The translations under genes were made by a program, and so were the position numbers. This document shows positions 20,497-29,092 of a stretch of 64,000 nucleotides of DNA, in pieces; the first letter of the stretch is position 1; the number at the start of each line of letters is the position of its first letter. Below the pieces are notes generated by a model. That model was not told the origin of the DNA and searched no databases. It saw only the letters and a list, made by a program, of their open reading frames with translations. This stretch comes from Aestuariispira ectoiniformans (lineage in GTDB: Bacteria; Pseudomonadota; Alphaproteobacteria; UBA8366; Aestuariispiraceae), in assembly GCF_025136295.1 (NCBI RefSeq), contig NZ_CP062788.1, positions 3,365,588-3,429,587 on the forward strand. The letters are read 5' to 3'.

Positions 20497-21294
20497 TCAG
20501 AAAATCTCGCGTTGAAGCATATCCAGCTCGCCGCTGACGCGCAGCTTCGCCAAGGCATCGCGCAGTTTCCGGATCAGCTTGTCGCTGGTGTCCAGGTTAC
20601 AGGCCATGCTGACGCGGACCTTGCGCAGGCGGTAGACTTCCCGGATGGCGTCCGCCTGCCCGGCCTTTTTGGCGATATAATGGCCGATCACCCGGCCCGA
20701 CGGCCAGACGTCGATCCGCCCCGCCAACAGCTTTTTCAGGTTCTGCTCTTCGGAGCGGGCCGCGTCGATATTCACCCCCTGCTCTCTCAGATAGCTGGTG
20801 ATGGCATCCCCCACATAGCCGCCCACATTCAGGCTTTTCAGGTCCGCCAAATCGACGATGGTCATCGGCTGATCCTTGCGGGTGAAGAGGACCCAGTCAT
20901 TTTCCAGGATCGGCCCGATCCAGCGAAACTCGTCCGTCCGGTCCGGCGTTTCGGCGGTTGAATAGAGGCAGGTATTGGCGGTGCGCCGGGTTTCCAGATA
21001 GGCGCGCTTCCACGGCAAAAGCGTCAGGCTGTGGTCGATCTTCGCCACATCCAGAATGCGGCGCACGATATCCGTCGACAGGCCCGCAACCTCGCCATCT
21101 TCGGTTGGATAGTTAAAGGGCGGATAATTTTCGGTCAGGATGCGCAAAAACTCCGCTTGGGCGGATGGCCCCCACAGAACCGGTATACTGACAGCCGCGG
21201 TGACCACGACCGACCGCAGCACTTTCAGTACTTTACCTCTACCCAAGCCTTTCAACGCATGCCTTCTCTTTCCCCCCGAGAAGCCAGCAGCCAT
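20497..21294 (-). CDS. Periplasmic solute-binding protein, amino-acid (SBP_bac_3) type
   Basis: A 265-residue exported protein with an N-terminal basic stretch and signal core VVVTAAVSIPVLWGPSAQA. The mature part has the extracellular-solute-binding family 3 pattern: LTENYPPFNY, GLSTDIVRRIL, LLPWKRAY and AETPDRTDEFRWIGPI. These bind amino acids or similar ligands, but there is no permease or ATPase gene nearby. It lies between creatinase (convergent) and the FAD oxidase (same strand, 75 bp upstream), so it may sense or capture a related nitrogen compound. The exact start is uncertain. Confidence 0.8.
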   Translation of the reverse strand: MAAGFSGGKRRHALKGLGRGKVLKVLRSVVVTAAVSIPVLWGPSAQAEFLRILTENYPPFNYPTEDGEVAGLSTDIVRRILDVAKIDHSLTLLPWKRAYLETRRTANTCLYSTAETPDRTDEFRWIGPILENDWVLFTRKDQPMTIVDLADLKSLNVGGYVGDAITSYLREQGVNIDAARSEEQNLKKLLAGRIDVWPSGRVIGHYIAKKAGQADAIREVYRLRKVRVSMACNLDTSDKLIRKLRDALAKLRVSGELDMLQREIF

Positions 21295-21369
21295 CTACCA
21301 ATCCGGCAGATATATCACTAGGTTATATAAATTCATAACCGCTGTCTAATACTATGCCTGCGACGACAA

Positions 21370-22707
21370 TCAGAGCGCGGGGCCAAGTTTCAGCTTGCTG
21401 CCATCGGTAAAGCGGGAAAAGCGGAACCGGCTGAGATTATAGCCACTGTCCCGTCCCTGTATCATATCCGCCAGCACCTTGCCCGCGCCGGGGCCGATGC
21501 CGAAACCATGGCCGCTGAACCCCGTTCCGATAAACAGGCCCTCGATGCCCGGCGCCTTGTCCATCACCGGCACCACATCGGGCATGGCGTCGATCATCCC
21601 GGCCCAGGTCTCGGCGATATCCACATCCGCCAGGGCAGGCAGACGTTCCGCCAGCCGCTTTTTCAGCGCCGCAATCATCGCCGGACTGGCCTGCGGGTTC
21701 AGGACGCGGGTTTCCTCAAACGGTGTTTTCTCCGTGCCCGACCAGCGGCGGTTGCCCATCCAGAACGGGGTCTCACTGCCCGCCAGACGCAGTTTCATGC
21801 CGCCGAAGCTTTCTTTCATCACCGGCATGAAGTCGAAGAAATAGCGGAAGCTGTCAGCACTGATGAAATGCTCCTGGGTATCGCCCAGCGCCACGGTATA
21901 CCCCCCGTCCAGACGCGGCCGGAAGGACAGGTTGCTCGCCGAGGCATTCCCGTCAAAGATTTTGCCCGCCGCCGTCGTCCGCGCCACGCAGGATTTCACC
22001 GCCAGTTGCGGCAGGGAAATCCCCAGGTTCCGCAGGAACAGCGACGACCACGCCCCGCCTGCGCAAAGCACCGCCTGGCATTGAACCGGACCGTCTTCGG
22101 TCACCACGGCAGACACCGCCCCGTTGGTGGTTTCCACCACGCGGGCCGCACAGTTTTCACGGACTGTTACCCCTGATTTCTGCGCCAAACGCGCCAGTGC
22201 CGGCACGGCGAGACTGGGTTCCGCCCGGCCATCGCTGGGCGTCACAAGCGCCCCGGCGAATTGGCCCGGCTTGCCGCTATCCAGTCGCTTGTCAAGTTCC
22301 GCACCGGAAATGATATGGCTGTCCAACTGGTGCTGTTTGGCAATTGCTACCCAGGCCTCATGGTCCGCCAGCGCCTTTTCATCGTCGGCCAGATAATAGA
22401 TGCCCCGCTGGGTAAAGCCGATATCCTCGCCGACGCGCTGCGCCAGATCCTGCCACAGGGTGAGACTTTCCATCATGATCGGCAGTTCGTCTTCGTCGCG
22501 GCCCTGCTGGCGAATCCAGCCCCAGTTGCGGCTGGACTGTTCACCGGCAATGCGGCCCTTCTCGCATAACAAGACCGATTGCCCGCGTTCCGCCAGATAC
22601 AGCGCGGTCGATACACCGATCACGCCACCGCCGATAACCACGACGTCAACGGCCTGCGGCAGGTGATCCTGAAACCGGATCGGCGATTTGTCACTGATGG
22701 TAAGCAT
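21370..22707 (-). CDS. FAD-dependent amine oxidase/dehydrogenase, DAO family
   Basis: A 445-residue DAO-fold flavoenzyme. VVVIGGGVIGVSTALYLAERG is the dinucleotide-binding motif. SSRNWGWIRQQGRDEDELP is a signature seen in sarcosine/glycine-type and opine-type oxidases, and the C-terminal FIGTGFSGHGFGIGPGAGK closes the FAD site. Members oxidise secondary amines such as sarcosine or N-methyl amino acids. Its neighbour creatinase releases sarcosine, so sarcosine is a reasonable substrate, but that is inference. AGGGGAC lies upstream of ATG 22707. Confidence 0.85.
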   Translation of the reverse strand: MLTISDKSPIRFQDHLPQAVDVVVIGGGVIGVSTALYLAERGQSVLLCEKGRIAGEQSSRNWGWIRQQGRDEDELPIMMESLTLWQDLAQRVGEDIGFTQRGIYYLADDEKALADHEAWVAIAKQHQLDSHIISGAELDKRLDSGKPGQFAGALVTPSDGRAEPSLAVPALARLAQKSGVTVRENCAARVVETTNGAVSAVVTEDGPVQCQAVLCAGGAWSSLFLRNLGISLPQLAVKSCVARTTAAGKIFDGNASASNLSFRPRLDGGYTVALGDTQEHFISADSFRYFFDFMPVMKESFGGMKLRLAGSETPFWMGNRRWSGTEKTPFEETRVLNPQASPAMIAALKKRLAERLPALADVDIAETWAGMIDAMPDVVPVMDKAPGIEGLFIGTGFSGHGFGIGPGAGKVLADMIQGRDSGYNLSRFRFSRFTDGSKLKLGPAL

Positions 22708-22813
22708 CTTGTCCCCTGAGCCACCTTATTTTTATGCAGCGGGGACGTTACACGGGCCTATATGCACGTACAATTGAGAAAACGGAATAATTCCAGACCA
22801 AAAAGTCATAACG

Positions 22814-23122
22814 TCATTGCCGGTCCAGCAACACTTTCGGGATGGTCAGCATATCCCAGGCAAGGGACAGGACAACGCCCATCAACACGACACCCCCGGT
22901 CAATCCCCAGCCCAGATTCACCATCAGGAGGCCAAGCAGACAGGCAATCAATTGGCAGGCCCCGTAAATCGGCCTGCGCAGATAGAAATTATGGATTCCG
23001 AACGCCCCCACCAGAACCAGCAATCCATAGGCAATTGCCAGGGTCCAGGGTGAAGAGGCCCACGCCCGCCTGGACCGGCGGGGCCTGGGTTCGAAAATCC
23101 GATGATCGTCACTTTCGCTCAT
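22814..23122 (-). CDS. TM2-domain membrane protein
   Basis: A 102-residue protein with a basic, Arg-rich N-terminal tail and two to three membrane helices. The TM2 signature is visible as GAFGIHNFYLRRPIYGACQL, followed by a second helix pair. TM2 proteins are small and of poorly known function. Two more TM2 proteins occur in this window (31043-31276, 31308-31634). It stands alone and is divergent from the orphan terminator region upstream of bioG. Confidence 0.75.
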   Translation of the reverse strand: MSESDDHRIFEPRPRRSRRAWASSPWTLAIAYGLLVLVGAFGIHNFYLRRPIYGACQLIACLLGLLMVNLGWGLTGGVVLMGVVLSLAWDMLTIPKVLLDRQ

Positions 23123-23190
23123 GCCCCTTGTCTACCACCGGGCGCATCCCGTGAAAATCAAAGATACATCAGATTGTATATCCATTTTCT

Positions 23191-23219
23191 TTGCATCTTT
23201 AACGATAAAATTCTATATT
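23191..23219 (+). promoter_or_regulatory. Sigma-70-type promoter candidate
   Basis: TTGCAT (23191-23196), a 17-bp spacer and TATATT (23214-23219) form a good promoter in an AT-rich segment with no gene start until 23454. It would begin a transcript near 23226. Confidence 0.5.
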
Positions 23220-23225
23220 TGATTT

Positions 23226-23358
23226 TGTTAGGCGAGATTTTGGGTTGATCACTAAACCCCTTCCTCACAGCCCATATTCCCCTACCCTGCCTTAGTTGAC
23301 CGAGGCAGGCAAATGAGCGCACTGCCCCGGACTTTTCAAAGGTCCGGGGCCTTTTCTG
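23226..23358 (+). ncRNA. Candidate small RNA or bioG leader/attenuator
   Basis: About 130 bases bounded by the promoter at 23191-23219 and the terminator at 23324-23355. Three hairpins are visible: GGGTT/AACCC (23242-23259), CTGCCT/AGGCAG (23287-23308), and the terminator stem. No credible protein is encoded. A pyrimidine-rich CCCCTTCCTC single strand lies between hairpins 1 and 2, a type of seed seen in some alphaproteobacterial sRNAs. It resembles no RNA family I can name. Because bioG starts 95 bp later, a premature-termination leader is the main alternative. Confidence 0.45.
23324..23355 (+). terminator. Intrinsic terminator without an upstream gene
   Basis: A perfect 9-bp stem GCCCCGGAC / GTCCGGGGC with loop TTTTCAAAG is followed by CTTTTC. 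No + strand gene ends near it, which points to a non-coding transcript or attenuator. Confidence 0.85.
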
Positions 23359-23453
23359 TGCCTTGCCCTGATTGACAAACCGCCTTCCGACAGGCCACAA
23401 GACCGCCTGATAGTATGCGCAATGCATCAACACAGTCGCACGCGGGAACATGA

Positions 23454-24086
23454 ATGCAGGTCGGATGGCTGAAACAAACCGCTGATGCCAGTGGGATCAT
23501 CGTGATCTTCGGGGGCTGGGCCGTCGGGTCCGGCGTCTTCTCGCATCTCCAAGGCGATCAGGACCTGCTGTTTGTTGACGATTACCGCACTCTGGACAGC
23601 GACCTGCCCGACCTGTCTGCCTACAGCCAACGCACCGCAGTCGCCTGGTCGTTCGGCGTTGCCGCCTTTGCGCATTGGCTGGCCGGTCGGCCCGATATTT
23701 TCAACCGCAAAGTCGCCATCACGGGCAGCCTGTCCCCGGTGGACCGGCGGATGGGCATTCCACCGGTCGTGTTCGAACGAACCGTCAAAGGCCTCACGGA
23801 AGAAAGCTATCAGGGCTTCCTTGCCCTTTGTTTTGGTGAGGCACAGCCCCGCCAGGACATCGACGTCGATGCACGCCGGGCGGAACTGGAGGCCGTGCGT
23901 GATCGAGGCTCCGCCCCCGATACACAATTCGACCGCATCTGGATCAGCCGCAATGACCGTATCTTCCCCGCGGCAAATCTGACACGAAGCTGGGAAGCAC
24001 AGGCAGACCGTGTCCTGACGGTTGACGCCCCACATGTGCCCTTTCCCCTGTGGCATCACTGGAATGAAGTCCTGGGTGTATCGTGA
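23454..24086 (+). CDS. bioG: Pimeloyl-[acyl-carrier protein] methyl ester esterase BioG
   Basis: A 210-residue DUF452-type alpha/beta hydrolase. GIIVIFGGWAVGSGVF is the typical BioG oxyanion start. The nucleophile Ser is in TAVAWSFGVAAFAHW, and the Asp and His are likely in ISRNDRIFP and DAPHVPFPLWHHW. BioG removes the methyl ester from pimeloyl-ACP methyl ester at the end of pimelate synthesis. The next gene, bioC, overlaps by 4 bp and makes the methylated starter, so the pair frames the pathway. bioA, bioB, bioD and bioF are not here. Confidence 0.88.
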   Translation: MQVGWLKQTADASGIIVIFGGWAVGSGVFSHLQGDQDLLFVDDYRTLDSDLPDLSAYSQRTAVAWSFGVAAFAHWLAGRPDIFNRKVAITGSLSPVDRRMGIPPVVFERTVKGLTEESYQGFLALCFGEAQPRQDIDVDARRAELEAVRDRGSAPDTQFDRIWISRNDRIFPAANLTRSWEAQADRVLTVDAPHVPFPLWHHWNEVLGVS

Positions 24087-24865
24087 CTGACAGCAAAATG
24101 AACAGCTTCAGCAAGGTGCAACAGAGCTTCCGGCGCAGTCTGGGCAATTACCATCAAAATGCCCTGATACAGCAAGGCATCGCCGTAGAGCTTGTCGCCC
24201 TGTTGGCGGCGGCACCCCCCCAACGGCTGTTCAACCGCGTCTTCGAGTTCGGTGCGGGAACCGGCTTCCTGACGCAAAGCCTGCTCAAGACTTTCACGAT
24301 CAAGGCGTTGACCCTGAACGATATCGTTTCAGAATCCCGGGATCGCCTGCTTGCCGGCGCGGCTGACCAGGTGAAAAGCCTGAATTTTATCGAAGGCGCG
24401 ATAGAAACATGCGAGTTGCCCTCAAATCAGGACCTGATCGCCTCTGCCTCCGTCGTGCAATGGATTGGCGATCATCACGCCTTGCTAGCACGCCTGACCC
24501 AACAGCTTAACGCAGGCGGCTGGCTGGCCATGAGCGGCTTCGGCCATGACCACTTCCACGAACTGCGCGCCCTGGGGTCAGAGGCCGCCGCCCCCGGATA
24601 TCGCGACGCAGATGAATGGGAAGGCCTGCTGCCCGACGGTCTTGAGCTGGTCCACGCCCATCAGGACCGGCATGTCCTCTATTTTGACACGGCGCTGGAC
24701 CTGCTCAGGCATCTCCGCGATACCGGCGTAAACGCCCTTGCCAACCAGTCCTGGAGCCGCCGTCGCCTGACACAATTCGAAGCAGATTATCGCAGCCGGT
24801 TTTGCGTAGACGGCAAACTGACACTAACCTATTGTCCTGTCTGGGTAATCGCCAGAAAGCAATAA
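24083..24865 (+). CDS. bioC: Malonyl-ACP O-methyltransferase BioC
   Basis: A 260-residue class I SAM methyltransferase. The start VQQSFRRSLGNYHQNALIQQGIA matches BioC, the glycine-rich loop is VFEFGAGTGFLTQSLL, and post-motif segments DLIASASVVQW and GGWLAMSGFG follow. BioC methylates malonyl-ACP so that fatty-acid synthesis can build the pimeloyl chain. It overlaps bioG and lies 11 bp before fetA, so it may share a transcript with the iron exporter genes. Confidence 0.9.
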   Translation: MTDSKMNSFSKVQQSFRRSLGNYHQNALIQQGIAVELVALLAAAPPQRLFNRVFEFGAGTGFLTQSLLKTFTIKALTLNDIVSESRDRLLAGAADQVKSLNFIEGAIETCELPSNQDLIASASVVQWIGDHHALLARLTQQLNAGGWLAMSGFGHDHFHELRALGSEAAAPGYRDADEWEGLLPDGLELVHAHQDRHVLYFDTALDLLRHLRDTGVNALANQSWSRRRLTQFEADYRSRFCVDGKLTLTYCPVWVIARKQ

Positions 24866-24876
24866 AGGAACCAGCC

Positions 24877-25488
24877 TTGGCCCTGACCGTCAAAGACCTG
24901 CGCCATCCGTTTCTGGGCCCAGTGTCACTGACGCTGGACAAGGGCGACTGCCTTGCCATCATGGGGCCCTCCGGGGCAGGCAAGTCTCTTCTGCTGCGCG
25001 CCATCGCCGATCTCGACCCCTGTGACGGCAGCATCCTGCTTGATAACCGCGATTGGCGCGGCATGACCGGCCCGACATGGCGCCGACTGGTTGCCTATCT
25101 TCCGGCGGAACCCGGCTGGTGGGAGGATACGGTCGGAGACCATTTCCCGGATCGCGAAAAAGCTGCAGATATGGCAGAACATTTGCTGCTGCCCCGCGAA
25201 ATCATGGACTGGACCATTGCCCGACTGTCCACCGGAGAACGCCAACGCCTCGCCCTGATCCGCAGCCTCCTGAATAAGCCGTCGGTTCTGCTACTGGACG
25301 AGCCGACCGCCGCTTTGGACCGGACCGCGCGGGATGCCGTTGAGGATCTGTTACAGGACCAAATGGCAACCGGGACTTCCATCCTTCTCGTCACTCATGA
25401 CCCGGAACAGGCCGACAGGCTCGCCCGGTGTTGCCTGCGCATGGCAAAAGGCCGCCTGCAGGGCGATGAGGAGAAGGCCGATGGCTGA
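24877..25488 (+). CDS. fetA: ABC transporter ATPase, FetA (YbbL) type
   Basis: A 203-residue ATP-binding protein. The start TTG 24877 has AAAGGA 6 bp upstream; earlier in-frame codons lie within bioC. Walker A is GPSGAGKS at 30-37, the signature is LSTGERQRL, Walker B is VLLLDEPTAALD, and the switch His is in LLVTHDPEQ. Together with the next gene it matches FetA-FetB, an exporter reported to lower iron and aid peroxide resistance in E. coli. It overlaps the permease gene by 8 bp. Confidence 0.85.
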   Translation: MALTVKDLRHPFLGPVSLTLDKGDCLAIMGPSGAGKSLLLRAIADLDPCDGSILLDNRDWRGMTGPTWRRLVAYLPAEPGWWEDTVGDHFPDREKAADMAEHLLLPREIMDWTIARLSTGERQRLALIRSLLNKPSVLLLDEPTAALDRTARDAVEDLLQDQMATGTSILLVTHDPEQADRLARCCLRMAKGRLQGDEEKADG

Positions 25489-26284
25489 CTATATCCAGCT
25501 CAGCTATGTCGATCTGGGCCTTGCCTCTCTTCTGGTATTGTTGAATGCGGCCTTGTCGCTGGTGTTGCAATTGCGGCTGGAACGCCGGTTGCTGATCGCC
25601 GCGGCGCGCATGGTGGTACAGCTCTTTCTCGTCGGGCTTGTCCTGAAAACCCTTTTCACTCTGGTTTCGCCCTGGCTGACCGCGCTGGCAATGCTAGCCA
25701 TGGGCCTGTTCGCCGGACGCGAGATCATGGCCCGGCAGGAAAGACGGCTGCGTGGCTGGTGGGGCTATGGCCTGGGGACGCTGACCATGATTACCGCCGG
25801 TATGCTGATCACCATACTGGCGCTGACAACGCAGATCGGCGCCGACCCCTGGTATAATCCGCGCTTCGCAATCCCGCTTTTCGGCATGGTGCTGGGCAAT
25901 TGCATGACCGGCATCAGCCTGGGCCTGCATAACCTGACGACCCAGGTGGTGCGGGAAAAGCCAGCGATCGAGGCACAACTGATCCTGGGGGCCAGCCGCT
26001 GGCAGGCCTTGCGCCCCTTCACCCGACAGGCGCTCAGCAGCGGCTTCATGCCGATCATCAATTCCATGGCCGCCACCGGGCTTGTTGCCCTCCCCGGCAT
26101 GATGACCGGCCAGATTCTCGCCGGAGTCCCGCCGACAGAAGCCGTCAAATACCAGCTTCTGATCATGTTCCTTATCGGCGGTTCCACAGGCATCGGCGTC
26201 TTGATGGCCGTCCATGGAGCCGTCTGGCGCCTGACCGACACACGCGACCGGCTACGCCTGGACCGGTTACAGGAGAAGAAATAA
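25481..26284 (+). CDS. fetB: ABC transporter permease, FetB (YbbM/UPF0014) type
   Basis: A 267-residue membrane protein with about seven hydrophobic helices. ATG 25481 (MADYIQLSYVDLGLAS) overlaps the end of fetA. The family hallmark is in the C-terminal half: YNPRFAIPLFGMVLGNCMTGISLGLHNL, then IEAQLILGASRWQALRPF (coupling helix), and MPIINSMAATGLVALPGMMTGQILAG. UPF0014 permeases pair with FetA-type ATPases. The proposed substrate is iron, but this is from the E. coli homologue. Confidence 0.87.
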   Translation: MADYIQLSYVDLGLASLLVLLNAALSLVLQLRLERRLLIAAARMVVQLFLVGLVLKTLFTLVSPWLTALAMLAMGLFAGREIMARQERRLRGWWGYGLGTLTMITAGMLITILALTTQIGADPWYNPRFAIPLFGMVLGNCMTGISLGLHNLTTQVVREKPAIEAQLILGASRWQALRPFTRQALSSGFMPIINSMAATGLVALPGMMTGQILAGVPPTEAVKYQLLIMFLIGGSTGIGVLMAVHGAVWRLTDTRDRLRLDRLQEKK

Positions 26285-26310
26285 GGGCGAAGTTTCCTCC
26301 GCCCTTTTCA

Positions 26311-27513
26311 TCAGCCTTCCGTTGTGACAGGGAAACCATGCGACTTTGCCCGCCAGATCGTCAGCAGAACCGGCAGCAAAAGAACGAGGGCCGCCCAGGG
26401 AAAGCTGGCGGCACCCTGGCTTTCCAGTAGAAGGCCGCCGACAAGACCGCCAGCCGCAGTTGCCATATTCCAGACGGTCACCATCATCGACTGGGCCACA
26501 TCCGCCGCTTCGCCTGCCGCTTTGGCGCAGGCTGTCTGGAACAGGGTCGGCACGCCGCCAAACGCCAGCCCCCACAGGGCGATCGCCGCAAAGACCAGGA
26601 TGGCCGCATCGCCCCACAGCCCCAACGCCAGCATAGCCAATCCAAAGAACATCACACTTGCCAACACCAACTGACGAAGCCAGCGGTCAATGACCAGGCC
26701 GGTGATCCAGGTGCCGCCAATGGACGTAATGCCAAAGGTCAACAGGACCAGATCCACCTGATCCGCCAGTCCCGCCCGTGCAACGAAGGGGGCGATATAG
26801 GTGTAAAGGCTCATATGGGCCAACACAAAGGCCACCGTCACAAAAAGGACGGAGCGGATGCCCGGCATCATGAAAACCCGGATGAGAGAGCGCCGTTGTC
26901 CCGCCGCCTGTCCGGGAAAATCCGGAACGGTCGCCAGGACCCAACCAATAAGGATCACGGTGAAGAGGCTCATAATACCAAAGGCGGCACGCCAACCGAC
27001 AATTCCGCCCAAGAAAGTGCCTGCCGGAATGCCCAGGGCAAGCGCCAGGGGCACGCCAATCATCGCCACGGCGATGGCCCGTCCCTGCAAATGCGGCGCG
27101 ACCATACGCGTGGCATAGCCCGCCATCAATGACCAGAACAATCCTGCAAAAACACCTGCAAAGAAGCGGGCCACCAGGATCAGGTTATAGTCATCCGAAA
27201 CAGCCGTAACTGTATTCACAATCGCAAAACCGCAAATGGCAGTCAGCAACAGCGGTCGCCGCCGCATACGATTGGTCGCCATCGTTAGCGGTATCGCAGC
27301 AGCGACGATCCCAATGGCAAACACCGTCACCATCTGCCCGGCCATGGCCTCGGTCACAGCAAGGCCGGCACTGATCTGGGGCAACAGGCCTGCCGGCATT
27401 GCCTCTGTCAGGACGGTAAGAAAACAGGTCATGGCCAGGGCCAACAAGCCCGCCATAGGCAGTCTGTTTGACGGTGACGCCGCCGCCAAAGTCTCTTCAG
27501 TTGTCGATGTCAT
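26311..27513 (-). CDS. MFS transporter (DHA1 drug-efflux-like)
   Basis: A 400-residue, 12-helix major facilitator protein. The N-half reads LTEAMPAGLLPQISAGL, then the loop TNRMRRRPLLL, and the C-half starts after the VPDFPGQAAGQRR cytoplasmic linker. The pattern resembles AraJ/YdhP/NepI-type DHA1 exporters of sugars, purines or drugs. ATG 27513 has GGGG 6 bp upstream. It is divergent from a LysR regulator with a 156-bp shared region, so it is probably regulated by it. Confidence 0.88.
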   Translation of the reverse strand: MTSTTEETLAAASPSNRLPMAGLLALAMTCFLTVLTEAMPAGLLPQISAGLAVTEAMAGQMVTVFAIGIVAAAIPLTMATNRMRRRPLLLTAICGFAIVNTVTAVSDDYNLILVARFFAGVFAGLFWSLMAGYATRMVAPHLQGRAIAVAMIGVPLALALGIPAGTFLGGIVGWRAAFGIMSLFTVILIGWVLATVPDFPGQAAGQRRSLIRVFMMPGIRSVLFVTVAFVLAHMSLYTYIAPFVARAGLADQVDLVLLTFGITSIGGTWITGLVIDRWLRQLVLASVMFFGLAMLALGLWGDAAILVFAAIALWGLAFGGVPTLFQTACAKAAGEAADVAQSMMVTVWNMATAAGGLVGGLLLESQGAASFPWAALVLLLPVLLTIWRAKSHGFPVTTEG

Positions 27514-27669
27514 GAATTTCCCCATCTGATGCGTTGGATTTCTGCAAATTTCGGCCGAACCCTGTCCGGCATCCATCTGTCCGCGAAGATGGGGAGACGA
27601 AAGACTATTGATAATTGGGCCTTAATTCCAAATATATCGGACAAAATAGTCCGCAATTGGAGATTACTC

Positions 27670-28557
27670 ATGGATAATCTGGGCGCATTGCAGGTCTTTG
27701 TCCGGGCAGCCGACAGCCGAAGCTTCACCCGTGCCGGGCAGCAATTGGGGATATCGTCTTCCGCCGTCGGCAAGGCCATCGCAAGACTGGAGGAACGGCT
27801 TCAAGTAAGGCTTTTCCATCGGTCCACCCGTTCCATCACACTCACCGAGGAAGGGGGCATTTTTCTGGAACGATGCCGCCGTATTTTCTGTGAAGTGGAA
27901 GCCGCTGAATTGGAACTGGCACAGCTTCAGGAGACCCCGCGCGGCAAGCTGCGGATCAGCCTGCCCTATGCGAGCATGAGGCTGACCATGCCCCTTATCG
28001 CCTTCATGCAGCGATACCCGGACATAGAACTCGACCTGGATTTCAACGATCAGATGGTCGATGTCATCGAAGATGGATTCGATGCAGTGATCCGCGGGGC
28101 GGATATCAACGATTCCCGCCTTATGGCCCGCAAACTGGGCGATGTCCGGCTCCAGATCATGGCAGCCCCGGATTATCTGGCGGCAAGAGGAACCCCCAAG
28201 ACACCTGAGGACCTTCTCGACCACAACTGCCTGCTTCACCGCTTTGCCGGGACCGGCCATCTGGAACCCTGGCCACTGGTCCGGGATTCCCAGCCAATAG
28301 ACCTTCCCCTACCGAAATCAGCCATATCCAACACCATTGAACCGCTGGTCCATATGACCAGCGCAGGTCTCGGCATTGCCAGCCTGCCGGATTTCGCCAT
28401 CAAGTCACACCTGCAGGACGGACGTCTGGTGCCGGTCCTGGAAGACTTCACGGAATATTCCCGCCCGGTCTACCTTCTTTGGCCGTCCAGCCGATACCTG
28501 TCTCCAAAGCTGCGGGTTTTCATCGACTTCATGGCCAACAGGCTTTTTGCTGATTAA
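27670..28557 (+). CDS. LysR-family regulator
   Basis: A 295-residue LysR protein: helix-turn-helix DNLGALQVFVRAADSRSFTRAGQQLG with SSAVGKAIARLEERL, then the substrate-binding half (GKLRISLPYASMRLTMPLI). GGAG lies 7 bp before ATG 27670. Ten codons back the leader is AT-rich, with ATATATCGGACAAAATAGTCCG-like dyad elements (TCGGAC...GTCCGC around 27636-27654), a possible operator. It probably controls the divergent MFS exporter at 26311-27513. Confidence 0.9.
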   Translation: MDNLGALQVFVRAADSRSFTRAGQQLGISSSAVGKAIARLEERLQVRLFHRSTRSITLTEEGGIFLERCRRIFCEVEAAELELAQLQETPRGKLRISLPYASMRLTMPLIAFMQRYPDIELDLDFNDQMVDVIEDGFDAVIRGADINDSRLMARKLGDVRLQIMAAPDYLAARGTPKTPEDLLDHNCLLHRFAGTGHLEPWPLVRDSQPIDLPLPKSAISNTIEPLVHMTSAGLGIASLPDFAIKSHLQDGRLVPVLEDFTEYSRPVYLLWPSSRYLSPKLRVFIDFMANRLFAD

Positions 28558-28598
28558 AGAGCCGTATTTGACGGCATCAGGGAAATCAGCGCACAGAA

Positions 28599-28632
28599 GA
28601 AAACCGACAGTCCCGACGGACTGCCGGTTCGC
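28599..28632 (-). terminator. Terminator after the ABM-family gene
   Basis: On the minus strand, AACCGGCAGTCC pairs with GGACTGTCGGTT and is followed by TTCTTCTG. It sits just after the stop of the minus-strand gene at 28636. It may also stop the LysR transcript. Confidence 0.6.
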
Positions 28633-28635
28633 ATA

Positions 28636-28953
28636 TCAGGCCTTCGGTGCAACCTGGGTCGAGGCCATCTGCAGGCTTTGCAGTTGCAATTCCTCTGCCA
28701 GCAGGTCCTGTGCATATCCGATGAATTCCTGGATATGCGGCGTCTCGAAATGGGCATCGAGCGCAGCCTTGGACTGCCAATTCTCATAGACAACCCAAAT
28801 GTCACCATTATCCGTCGTGCGATGCACATCATAGCTGATGCAGCCCGGCTCCGCCCGTGTGGGTTCAACCACCGCCAGCAAACGTTGCCCCAGTTCAGCC
28901 CCCATCCCTTCTTTCGCTTTCAACGTTGCGATCGTCGTCAGTTTGTCACTCAT
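28636..28953 (-). CDS. Antibiotic biosynthesis monooxygenase (ABM) family dimeric barrel protein
   Basis: A 105-residue ferredoxin-like alpha/beta barrel protein. The family core is LTTIATLKAKEGMGAELGQRL, then PGCISYDVHRT, then WVVYENWQSKAALDAHFETPH. ABM proteins include quinone-forming monooxygenases (YgiN type) and proteins of unknown function. ATG 28953 is the natural start. It is divergent from the SRPBCC-ArsR operon, and the 214-bp gap holds two ArsR-type dyads, so it may belong to the same regulon. Confidence 0.82.
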   Translation of the reverse strand: MSDKLTTIATLKAKEGMGAELGQRLLAVVEPTRAEPGCISYDVHRTTDNGDIWVVYENWQSKAALDAHFETPHIQEFIGYAQDLLAEELQLQSLQMASTQVAPKA

Positions 28954-29092
28954 ATCACAGTCCTGTTCAGGATTTACAGTTGCAGCCGTATTACGCACTA
29001 CGCGTATATCCGCGCAGTCGGATGTTGATATCGCCTTGATCAAAAAGAAGAAATCAAAAAATTCCCTCAAACATGCCTTCCGGCTTTCCGAA

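Noticed and set aside
23158-23451. A possible 97-residue gene on the minus strand
   Set aside because: It runs through the palindromic terminator at 23324-23350, lacks a ribosome-binding site, and has no family resemblance.
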